A DNA stretch of 64,000 bases from Hymenolepis diminuta (Eukaryota > Platyhelminthes > Cestoda > Cyclophyllidea > Hymenolepididae). How positions within the stretch are numbered: position 1 is the stretch's first letter; each line of letters begins with the position of its first letter. Made by a program: the position numbers and the translations under genes. The stretch is taken from positions 190,092-254,091 of the forward strand of contig CAADRB010000014.1 in the NCBI GenBank assembly GCA_900708905.1, written 5' to 3'. The notes under the pieces were generated by a model. It saw nothing but the letters and a program-made list of their open reading frames with translations. It was not told the origin of the DNA and did no database searches. This document shows, one piece after another, positions 37,801 to 48,900 of this stretch.

Positions 37801-40800
37801 AGCTTTTAGGTTATAGTCAATCTCCTTATAGCAAGTTGATCCAAGAAGCTTCCACCGTAACATGATGAAGTGTATTAGCTTCTAGTATGTGGCTCACACC
37901 ATCCCATGTGTTTCAAGGTCTGTTTTAGAGATAATCCAGCAATAGTGCTGTCATTAAAACCACGTGAAGGTAACGCGTTGTATGAACGAAAAGATACCGC
38001 ACTATGTCCCACAATGTGCAAGTGTGTGATTAGCCGTATAGCGTGCACGTCTAGGGTCACGTATACCTCTATACCCCAAAGAGGGGAAGGGTTCGAATAG
38101 GGTAAATTTCACTTAAGGACAAATCAATCAATATCTAGGACCCTCGCACTCTGATTAATTCCGAACACGTGCAATGAGCAAATGGAGTAAATGAAGAATA
38201 CTAATAATTGATAAAAGCCTCCACACCCATGTGGAAGTGTTCATAACAATTGACTAAGGCAAATAGAAGGTATCTGAAGTCGCTCTTACGAGGAACCAAC
38301 ATTCCTTTTGACCAGGATTAATTAGCTAGACGGTTGATTAACATAATGCACCAATGGATATTGATCGCACGACCTGTCAAACGTGTACTTTCCGACATAC
38401 CTGTTAGAAAAAGTCAATCCGGAGCTACCTCCATGAGTAACTCGCATTCTGCCACCCAACTTGTAATCAGTGTTAACTGAAAAGATTAGCAATTGCGTTC
38501 ACTGGAAAAGCATCGAAGAAGTATAGCATTCGAGACGTCTAATCTGATCGTTCCACCAGCGGAGCATTTGATATGACTAAGCATGGAAAAGCACGAAACA
38601 CTTATAACCACGGAGAGGGGTAAAAGATAAATCGAAGGAGGAAGTCTCTTCATTTAATGGGCCATTTCACAGAATACAGTAATTTAAAGATTATACCTAC
38701 CATTCCAGAGTCCATTGAAGGAAAATGCATTCCTTTACCTACATTGGACATCCTAGGATTTTGTCTCCCTCTCCCTATCCTTGGCCAGCATCAATCAGCG
38801 AGATTACTCATTTCAATTAACGAATAGACATAAATGTATACCAGCTTATTCCATTTCATATGGATAAACATGTCATCACCAACAAAGAAAATCGAAAATA
38901 TGAAGTCCCAAGTTTACAATTCTGAACTTATGATCAAAGTAAGTGATTTACAGAATTTGGAATAGTAAAATGGTGTGAAAAACTGACGAAGGCAGATGAT
39001 TTTACCGATGCAAGAAAAATAACCATTAGGAAAACGAGTCACTTACAAATTCACAAATGCCGCGGAGAGAAAAATATTATAGATTTCTTAAAATAGTACT
39101 TAACAGCAACTTTATGCCGAGTTATTAAGAAATCCAGATAGGCTTTAATGGAAATTAAAATCAACAATACGCTTGAATAAAATTATTCTTCATTACAATG
39201 ACAGAAATCGAAGGAAATTGGTAAATCCCAAGAAGTGTTAAATGGATTTGTAATAACAGCAAATCTCGTTAGCTTTCATTAACTGAACACTTCTTGATTA
39301 TAATGAGTGTGGGACCACCACCTGATCTTTTCAACTGGTCAATTTAGGAGGTGAAAATATATTTGTCGTCAGATGAAATCAAATGGGTGAAATGTAGGAA
39401 TAAGGAAATACGAGTGAATAAAACACTACGCTTTAGAAATAAAGTCAAAATCTAGTACAACTGTCACCCAATCACCCTCAAAGCTCAGTTTCAGACGGAT
39501 GGAATGTTTTCTTAAACAACTCAGGTAATGAAAATCCTGAAGACGAAGAGACATCAATGGCAACAAATGCTCAATGAGAGTGATTGAATTCAAGACTAAA
39601 ATCACTTTCCATTTCCAATGACAGTTCTACATCTCGGCGAAATCATAATTTTAATCAAATAGGCAGATGAGAATAAAATTAAACAGTAATGAAGTTAACT
39701 TACTACCTCTAGCCTCAGCCAGCTGTTTGATAAGCCTATCACGTTGTTCGGAGAGTTGGGATATAGTGAGTTCCATTTCCTGTTGGCTTTTTGTGCGATC
39801 TGATTCGACCGCAGTGGCAGATGAAGATGATTTTGGTTTTGAGGTGGAAGCACTAGCAATAGCCACTAGTCGAAGTGTCAATCATATTGTAAATATATTA
39901 CTAATTATATTAAGAGTAGTTTGTCAATTTGACGTCAACTGAACTCACGCGAAGGTGCCGTGGCAGTTAGTTCGGATTTGCTCAACTCTTCAGAAGACTG
40001 AGTCCTAGACGGTTCATCATCCTAAAACATTAGTGAACATTACCTAAGATAAGGAACCGTCACCAACATTCGAACAGTAAGAATAAATAATTTGTAAATA
40101 ACACATTATCACATTTCAGTAGAGAAAACAGTAAGGAAAAATTAATTCGAAGAACACAGTAAAACTATACTGAGAATGCTAAGAACCTAAAGTCAATTCT
40201 AGGTGCTGTCACTCAAAACAAAAATTTTTGGTGAAACGATCAACTTTAACTCTTTTGAAAGAAACAGATTGGACACGTGAATGCATATGCTTCAGAGCGT
40301 ATTCAAGGGAAAAAATACCGCAAATCGAATGTGCTATTCATACAATCAAAATAAGTAAATTTAACTTATTCAGTCTGATTTACTTATGTTAAAGAGTTAC
40401 ATCTCTACAGAATTTAACATCTTTCAAAATTAAGGAGGATTGTTACAACCGTCCATAATGTACTTTTTGATGGAGAATTCCTAAGGATTAAAGTTTCTAT
40501 ATACAAGAGAAAAGATCAAACTGTGAATCATATCCGCAATCAGATATATGCGAACATTACGTAATATTTCAAAGGTATTCGAAAGTGGAAGAAAGCGTTC
40601 ATCGAAAAAAGCAAATAAGAAGTAGATAAAATAACATTTAGTCCTTAGAACCGATTTCACACCAGTTTCCCTACAATACTTGACCACCTTATAGTAAAAT
40701 GAAATGCATGTAGAAGGAAATTATCGTGATACAAAAAACTCCTCCGAAAGTTTGCACAAAATCGCAGCTTAAGTGCTAGAGACCAATGAAGATAAATGAG

Positions 40801-43800
40801 CTATCTTAATTGTGGAAGTAAAGACCACATAAAAAATTGGTACCAAATAAAACGAAGAGTATTTTAAAAGAAGTAGCCTCAACAAATTCCTAATACATCG
40901 TTAAAAACCAAACCAATCGAAAATAAGCACTAAATGACTAGGCACATTTGAAATCCACACAATTACGTTATTCTTCCGTCAAGTTAAGCAATAGCAACCA
41001 TTGCTATTAAGAACCTGGTACAAATAGGAGAAGTGAACTGCTAAAAGGACAGAAGAGGCACACAAATCGGCTTTCAACATACTCCATCATTACACACATG
41101 ATGGGAGGGTTTAATAAACGAATACACATCCGATGGGTATTAAAAGGTCAACACTCAATCAAAAAAATTCCCGCATAAGAGCAATCTCGAAATGTACGAA
41201 GGCAGAGTAATTTCGATCCTGAAAAAGCAACAGTCGCAGTCGAACCAATTCAAACAAAATCCTTTAATTTCACTGGCCCCTTTCTTCTCATATATCCTAA
41301 TTTAAAGGTGCGTGTTTCAGATAATTAAATAACAATAGGTCGGAAAATAAAACGGTAATAGTGGGAATATGAGAACTTACGGCTTGGCTTTGAAGGGCTC
41401 CCTTTATTATTCCCGCAATTGTAAAGAAGCACTCTTTGGTCATTTCCAGGCTTCGACCAAGACTAATCAGGAAGCCACGTAGATCCTTGAGCTAAATATA
41501 GAAATGGGTGAATAAAAATCAGATAATAGTAGAGACAGCATGTAGAAAAGACAAAGGGAAGTCTTGCATGTGCCGCCTTACAGAGTCAAATGTGCTCTGC
41601 ATTTGAACAAAGGAGAAGTATGGAAAAGGACGTCACACACTTGTAATTATTTACCTACATTCAGTTTGCTGCTGCTAGTTTCATCTACCTCCTCTTGGTT
41701 GCAAGGAGACACAAATCAAACGAAACGATTAATAATTCCCCGAATATTTAGGATGTGAACTCTCACTAAAAAAACAGAAGTTTGCACACTCACATTTTGA
41801 CTTAAAGCATAATTCGAATAAAGCTATACTCCTAATATCTTGACTCCATAATGCACAGCTAGTCGATTCTGTTTCAACTCTTACGCAATATTTGTTATAG
41901 AGTTAGATGCTACCTCATGATTAGAACCAGTTGAAGTGTTTAGCTCTTCTATGGGCAATAATAATAGTCTGTATAGCGAACATAAGTCAAGCTGATGCAA
42001 ACTATTAATGTCCTAAATGTGGACCAAAAAATATCAAATCAATGAAGCTTGAAATTTATTATGGAATTATGTTGATTACTCAGCTCAAACAGGTTTACGA
42101 TTTTCAAGAACTGGTCATGTTTAATTAATAGATTTAGTCAAAATTTTATAGACTTCGTGATGTATTAGGAATCACGTACAGGAAAGAAAGAAGCCCCCAA
42201 AGAGAATACGGCCAGTCAAGCTCACAGTTTTTGAGAGTCAATAACAGTTGATTAGATAGACAAATTAGACACGTATGAAGACAGGACTCACTCATACTCA
42301 AGTCGCCATGTTTCAAAGATGGTTTATAATGTGTTCCGACACTGAGAACCTGGATATGAAAGGCTCCTTTCCGAGATACTCTCAAAAATGGAGTAGTATA
42401 CTGATCCATACCTCTCAGCGATTAAAGATGCCATTGTGATAAGTTACCTGGAACTGTTTCTTATCTCATAAAAACTCCAAAATCCAGATGATCAAAAATG
42501 CTACACCCTGTGCTGATCGATCCGACCAACTTATAACCGAATCAGATAATATTACGGCTAGTATAAACGTTGTTTGATAGTTTTATATCAATTCTCACTC
42601 TTCATGACACTTGTTAACCTGATTTATACATCACGATAGATAAGAGACTACATGAACCAAGTTAATCCACATTTTATAAAAAAGGAAACTAACCAAAGAA
42701 GGCAAACGATGAGGTAATCAATCTGAGAAACTAATTATCTTCAAGGTGAACAGATGATAGAAAGCACTAAACCTAATCAGATCATCGACAAATAGGATCG
42801 GAATATAATTAAACGGTTGACCGGATGGAAATATTTCTAATTTCTGAGCCCCAAATAGTATCGAAAATTCTACTTGTCATGGAATGATTTTCGGTCAAAT
42901 AAGGGCAAGCGATTCCGACACAACATATAAACAACTAAATATGGTTTTAAAAGAGCGAAAATGAAAAAATTGGAAGTAGGAACACTTCTGCAAAACTTGA
43001 CTCTATTTCTGTGCCTGCACGCTTCTTCGTTTGTTGTAATAGGCGCGTTATATTTTCAATTTCTGCCATTGGAGATTAAATTCGTGATTAGAGAAAATTG
43101 AACTTAGACCAATAATATTACAGAGGATGAAAAAGCTGTTTAAAAAACAGAATGAATAGCTGAAAAATTAAAAGAATAAATCATTGGATTCATTTTCCAA
43201 ACAACTCAAGATTGTTTTTTTTGTTGAAAGCAAAACCAATACACATAAAATAATTTATAAATAAAGAAGCTTATTAAGAATATTTCGAATAGAAAGATTG
43301 TTGGAGTCATTAATCACAATCTATGTGCGCTGGTGGCGCTGTGATCAACGTGCTCCCCTGCAAAATCAGGGATCACAGATCAAATACCCATTGGTTCACA
43401 CTCAGTGAGCGCCACCGCCTAATCCAAAATGGGTATTGGAAAAGGCTTTACTAAATAGGCCTGGGAATCAACAAGCTAGAAAAAAACAACCATCAGTAGT
43501 TCATAACTACAATTCTAAATGGACATGAGTGGATAGTAGTTTAAGGAATAGCATCCCATCCTTACCGAGTTAAACAGCGTTTATAAACAGACACAGAAGA
43601 AAAAATGAAGGAGTTCAAGTTAACTAGTCTGCTACACTAAACATTAAAAAGGTCAGATGACATAATTGAAGAAAATACATGCAGAATAGGAAATAAAACA
43701 TCAGTTCTCCTCCAGTCACGAAAATTAAACTTGTCAACACTTAAATGAGTGACTCACTGATCGTAATGTGGCTGGCTAATTTTATATCGCAAACTCTGCT

Positions 43801-44917
43801 AAGATAAAGCAGAGAAAAAGGACACGATTAAAAATTACAAGATTGATTTCCCCAACAATTGCGGAAATATAAAATCTAGATTTATGAAGTAAAACCAACT
43901 AAAAAATTGACATTTACGAGTAAAACCAAAAAGACTACTAGATAAATCCCAGAAACATTTCCCACAAGAAAATAGCTTTTAAATATTGACACTTACTTGA
44001 CTAGCTTTGTATTCATCTGAGGCATCCTCAAGGCTATAGATAGTCTGAATGCAAAAAAGACGGTGTCGAAAAAAATTGACAAAAATATAGGAAAAAGTAT
44101 TTCACCACTTACTTCATAAGCATTTTTCAGAGAAAGAAGCCGAAGATTAATTTCCGTGAAGCGCTGGCCGACATCGTTTAAATGACTAACAGTATCACTC
44201 ATATCCAGACCACTAGTTAGACTTGTTAAACGACTGATTAAATCCTGATAGCGAGCAATCTGTGATAGCATAGTCAGAAGTTGAAGTTTCTGTCTCTGAA
44301 ACAACCATAAAATTAGATTTAGTTAACAAATGGATTTCAAGGCATAGAAAAGCAAAAATATACTTCATGATGAAGGCGCCATTCAGAGGGATCAATGGAT
44401 ACAGAAAGCTCATCAGACCGATCAAATCGTAATTCAACAGAGGGCGCATCAATAGAAACTTGACGAGATGACGAACTTGGTTCCACTGAGATATTCAAAA
44501 TATTGAGATTGGCACTCGTCGATTTTGGCACGTTACTCTGCAAAAAGAAGCAATCAATAAAGCAAAAATTACTGTTTTACCATATTATTTGAAGAATCAA
44601 TAATAGATTTTAACTGATCTTGAGCATCCTGTATTTTCTCCATTTGAAATTCGGCTTCATTCGTACAGTGCGACTGTAAAATAATGAAAAAAACTATATA
44701 TTTTATACCTCTAATGATCTGTATCTTTCTTTAAAATTCTCCAGTTGTCGTACTAGCTCTTGGAAACGATGTATTTGGGCATTATTCTCCTGAAAATCAT
44801 ACAAGATTTAACAAATTGACAAACCTCCGATTCGGGTAACCTTTGAAGGACTGACAACATTCTCTCTCCTTCCTGAATGTTCCGCTCGATTTCATCTATT
44901 TTCTCAGAAATGTCCAT
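28856..44917 (-). CDS. Large coiled-coil, Ser/Gln-rich protein, family not identified (956 residues, 15 exons)
   Basis: Minus-strand exons: 44825-44917, 44709-44789, 44581-44673, 44364-44537, 44113-44295, 43997-44044, 41381-41491, 39949-40021, 39704-39865, 37014-37113, 36741-36936, 35666-35878, 33929-34616, 32624-32970, 28856-29164. All junctions are GT-AG and every phase agrees, which strongly supports the model. The exon 9 donor could lie three bases earlier (39707). Coiled-coil-like parts: residues 1-89, 148-224 (LLSLKNAYE), about 320-340 (LSEQRDRLIKQLAEA), about 390-412 (RRLQARKEHLEELRGEL), 738-770 (ITNLEFKVEQLTQ) and 855-884 (IEQRSRMNQLQNDLQVALHQ). Between them are Ser/Thr/Pro-rich disordered linkers; exon 13 alone gives about 229 low-complexity residues. 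No signal peptide, membrane segment or enzyme motif is seen. The layout suits a scaffold or centrosomal/cytoskeletal adaptor; a PCM1-like protein is one guess, but its conserved C-terminal domain is absent. Confidence 0.8.
29165..32623 (-). other. Intron 14 of the coiled-coil gene (3.46 kb)
   Basis: This is the largest intron of the gene. Its 3' third (minus-strand sense) is the mariner remnant; the rest (about 30.55-32.62 kb) shows no coding or RNA feature. The donor is CAG|GTAAAA at 32623 and the acceptor TATGTAG at 29165. Confidence 0.7.
29425..30530 (-). pseudogene. Degenerate mariner (Tc1/mariner) transposase inside intron 14
   Basis: The minus strand carries a near full-length but broken mariner transposase, spread over at least four frame segments (about 30267-30497, 29930-30229, 29714-29920 and 29425-29717). 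Recognisable blocks: NLEIARFLTVARSFVCKVRK, LNENNGDEL, DIRYKSHVLRRGGQ, FVPQGLRVNADAYVETLQ, KPPWID, FKQDS, VVEKEVNKHPYNTKS and the C-terminal CSRFRTR with EAEGGHVE before a stop at 29425-29427. The first catalytic Asp (normally in SDEKNF) is replaced (LPRKYF). The second survives in FKQDS. The third lies in a shifted frame beside an in-frame stop. It cannot encode active enzyme. It sits in the last intron of the coiled-coil gene, in the same orientation. I could not find clear terminal inverted repeats. Two ambiguous bases (29539, 29556) lie within it. Confidence 0.9.
38028..38102 (+). repeat. tRNA-like pol III remnant in intron 9
   Basis: A box-A-like TTAGCCGTATAGCG (about 38030-38043) is followed by a good box-B-like GGGTTCGAATAGG at 38089-38101. 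The distance of about 50-60 bases is longer than in most tRNAs but fits a tRNA with a long variable arm or a SINE head. A small hairpin CCCCAAAGAGGGG lies just before box B. I cannot fold an acceptor stem, so a working tRNA is unlikely. Confidence 0.35.
42986..43069 (-). CDS. Candidate alternative first exon of the coiled-coil gene
   Basis: Within intron 6, on the gene's strand, an ATG (43069-43067) opens 28 codons starting MAEIENITRLLQQTKKR. The stretch is charged, helical and protein-like, with an in-frame stop directly upstream. It ends at GAA|GTGTTC in phase 0, the phase needed to join exon 7 (LKDLRGFLISLGR). If used, an internal promoter would make a shorter protein of about 760 residues that lacks the first 224. 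Alternatively, two genes lie here: exons 1-6 as one and this exon plus exons 7-15 as another. The donor GTGTTC is weak, so this may be chance. Confidence 0.35.
43328..43420 (+). repeat. tRNA-like sequence within a nested stem-loop, intron 6
   Basis: GGTGGCGCT at 43332-43340 pairs perfectly with AGCGCCACC at 43408-43416. Inside, TGTGATC pairs with GATCACA, and next to it CCCTG pairs with CAGGG around the loop CAAAAT. The inner arm also fits a tRNA-like pattern: box-A-like TGGCGCTGTGAT near 43334 and box-B-like AGATCAAATACC near 43378. It could be a tRNA-derived SINE, a dead tRNA or a structured intronic RNA. Base pairing is seen directly; function is inference. Confidence 0.45.
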
Positions 44918-45930
44918 TTTGAGTTAGTCGAAAGTATTTAAAGTTAAAATCATTCATACAGAGCCAAAAACCGTTCTGTGCGCCGGGTCAAACAGCTGTA
45001 TAAAATAAAATATTTTTGGGCTTTTGAAGGATTCTAAGGTGAGATTAATTTTTAACTATAAGCTGGTAAATAAACATTTTATTCTCTTTCTAATTTTCTA
45101 TTTTTAAATTGAAACACTCTATTTTTAATATTTTTTATTTGTTCACATTTATTGTTCTTCACATAAATAAAAGTGCTAATCATACGCAAATTTTATTATA
45201 GCATCATCAATATTAATTAATTTTTTTGCAAACTCATCTGTTGTATGCAGTATCGAGTAATTTGTAAATCAATACCTTGACAAACTAAATGCAAACTCAT
45301 TCATTCGCACTATACAAGGAAATAGTCATTGAAGGTTTACCCGTCAGGGAGTTAGAGTGAAATCTATTTGATATACATCCGATTTCTATGATATCGGAGC
45401 ATATGTTAGTTATTGGACTCTTCGCATCCGCATTTATTTTTAAATCAGGAAAAATGTTCGTCTGTGCAAAAACGATAATGATGGGTCATAGATTTCAAAA
45501 AATATCAAAATACGTACTTTCATTTCACTTTAATTATTACCTGAATTTGTAAATAAATCATTTGATCAAATTCAGTTTTTAATAACAAAATTCCTAACCA
45601 TCATGAAGTACTTATCATCAAGTGATGTGAGCTGATTATAAGAAAATATTATGATTCTAAGAATACATTGATTCCTTTTTTAAATTTTTCTATTCTGGAG
45701 TTTTCTACATTTGAAGAATTTCACACAAATAAATTGGAAATAAATATTAGTATTCCTTAATCTTGCTCCTATTCTAAGGCGTCAATTTCACCACCATTTG
45801 CCTTTATTTTTTCTAATATTATTTTGTTTTGACATTAAAAATCTGACCGTTGGCTTGCACTCAAGGTTCATGCCAAAATTATGTAATTAAATTTTCAATT
45901 TTGAAATGCCCAGTAGAATTTCAAAGAGGG
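44918..45930. promoter_or_regulatory. Upstream region of the coiled-coil gene
   Basis: This should contain the promoter and 5' UTR of the minus-strand coiled-coil gene. It is very AT-rich. A CpG-containing patch (CGCCGGGTC at about 44979-44987) lies 60-70 bases before the ATG and may mark the transcription start, but no TATA box or trans-splice acceptor can be fixed. Confidence 0.3.
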
Positions 45931-45950
45931 TATATATATATATATATATA
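45931..45950 (+). repeat. TA microsatellite (ten units)
   Basis: Ten TA units in a row. A simple repeat upstream of the coiled-coil gene, likely variable in length. Confidence 0.9.
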
Positions 45951-48900
45951 GACATACTTCAGTCATGTTATTAATAGAAAGTCGATGAATGAAAGTGCAA
46001 TAACGTTAAGTTTACGGGGCCACACCGATTGAATAGATTGGATAAGCCAAGCCACTCATGTCACCAGATCAGTTCAGAGGTGCCAGACAAGCCACCCCAA
46101 TTTATTAATATATAAATTCGGTTTATATATAAAACATTTCTTCTTTAGATGTCAGTCATGTCTCGTCGTCCCTGTCTTGGCGTGATGATCGACATCTGTT
46201 CAGGTATCAATGTACAAACACACAAACACACATCGGAACCGCCTGTGGACACCGTAGTGGAGATTTTATCGCCAGTTAATCATTTTTAACCACCGGGTGT
46301 TGATAAACATCTGCTAGCTATAGCAGGAAGAATTTACGTTTCTTTAAATAATACTATTTTCTTATTGGGAATGCTAATTGCTCTTTATATGTAAGGACTT
46401 AATGGTGAATTGATGTTATATTTTTTCATCTATATATTTTCGATCCTTTAATACTTCCCCTAATTTACCGTCCAATACATACAAGATTAACGTAAGTATA
46501 AATAAAACATCATTATCTAATCAAGTTACACAGTAATTTCTTTAAAATTATCAGTTTGCCGCGGTCTTAAAGGTTATTGTCAGACAATTGACTGAATAAT
46601 GTGAAATTTTGATAGATAAAAGAGCTTTGGAAGATCTCCATCTATTTGTCGAGATTTTCATTTTGTAGGGTTGAGTTAATTACAAATCCGGCTGAGTTTA
46701 TTAGATTGTAGGATGGTCCGCATTCCTGATGATTAGAGTCGGCTATTTGAAACTAGATTCTTGTAATGTCTATCTCGTCATATCTTTCTTTTTAAGTTTG
46801 TCAAATAATAACTAGTTAATCCTAACTACGATGCTTAACTCGGACAAGAATCTAACGATTTTTCAGTATTAGCCAGGTAAGAATAAATCAAATGGAGGTA
46901 GGGGAATTTATGCGCAAGTTTGACTTATGGATTAGCAATAAGTTCCCAGAGGAATAACAAAATGATCGCATATTTATACCTGGGTTTATCAATACTTAAC
47001 CCTATAGCAGTTTCCTGCTTTCAAATCACATATTGTTAAAGTTTCAAATTGTAATGAATTTCTGGTATAGAAAAATTACAAAACTATAGCTAATGGCAAT
47101 CAAAATTTAAAAAACTTGAAAGCGAAAGAAAAGTATGTTATTTCTTTTCTAAAGATGTGTTTTCAAACCTCTATTTATGAAATTTTTACATGATTTTTAG
47201 ATTTTTATTTGCAGAATATTTTCAAAAAAGATTGCTTGAATATATAGTTGCTTCAGGAATGATTTCTGTTGCTAAAATATAGGAAGCAGAAAATTAGTTT
47301 GAAATAGAATGCAATTTATTCTTTGAATTTTTAAATTCTAAAAAGGTAGTTAATTTTTAATTTATTTCTACCTAACTGACTTGATTCTTTTAATTAACGA
47401 TCAAGACCCTTATTAATTTCATTCAGCTTCGAAAGCGGATTTGCTTAAATTCTTTCAAAATGATTGCAATTTTTTTGGGAAATATTTGCTGGATGGCTTG
47501 TACAATTGCCAACTTATTAGTGCAGTTTTTCTAAAGTAAAAGGGCCAAAATCGTTTGTAATATTCATTCCCCTATTTGTGATATAAAATTTCTCTGACTT
47601 ATAAATAACTACTTTTCTTACTTATATAAATTCAAAGTCAAGTCACTAAGACATAAGTAGTTGGGAATCACTATTTATAGGTAGTGCAATAATTGATAAC
47701 ACCTAAAACACATTTTTTTCTCAATTTAAGTTGATTATCTTCCGCAGTATAAGAAAAATTGAGCTTTGTCTTTCACTAGGTACCTTGAAAATACATATAA
47801 TATGGTGCAAGGACTATTAGTTTAAGTGACACCTGATCTAAAACTGGTAAAAACATTTTTCGAATAACTTTGCAACAAATTTAACAAAATGTTATTGGAT
47901 AAATGCGAGCTTATTCACGATACTAAACGAAATCGCAACCAAAAATGAATGTCGTCTTTTATGCACAAAGAATGATATAAAACAATTGATCATAAAGGAA
48001 TATAATAAATTTTCGTGTTTATTCATAAATGTCACAATTCGAACAAGCGGATTCATATCTGTATCTGTGAGTTTGACCAATAGGATTTCGGGATACTTTT
48101 CTCACTAGTCAGCTCAGAAGAATGTGTTTTCAATTTTTCCAAAGCTCCACCTAATAGAGTCGCGTTGAATCTGAAGCCAATGCTGTGGATAACATCTCCA
48201 TATGTGCCTTTTCAGTTAGTCCCATCTTTTATTAGACTTAAGACGACAAAACATTAAAAAACAAAAAACCTTTATTACTATATTACTCGATATTAGTAAT
48301 CGAAATAGGCTATGTAGGGGTTCAGGTATTGGCGGTTAATGACTTTTTAGCACCTTCTTGTATTAAACTGTACCGAACGACGTGAAGATGATAAAGTAGC
48401 AAAATCATTACTTGTGGTTAATACTACAGCATGACCTTAAATAGACCCGATGAAAGAGATATTGTAAAAAGGCGTAATGACATCATTCGTCATAATTTGG
48501 ATATGAGAAACCTCAAAATACGAATACCGCTCTCCAGTAATTCATATGTATCTGGGGACAGTATCACTTGGAATTGAGTGATAGTGACGATAAGTACACA
48601 TTAAAATATAACAGCATTAATTAAAAAACGGAGTTTGCTTAACAGGTACTCTCATACTGATTTACCGATGAGAGTAATTTGACTTTTTTGTTAATACATT
48701 GCACTAACTCATAAGGAATATAAACTTCTGAAATTTAATCACTCAGAAGTTGGAAATACAGAACCTGGAGACTGTATTCCAAACTGAATCTCTCGAATCC
48801 GATATACTGTCACAGATCAACCATGGTGCAGAAATCAAGAGGAAGCAGGTCAATCATCTTGTCACACTTTCAGTGAATGAAAGGATTGAAGAGTTGTAAT

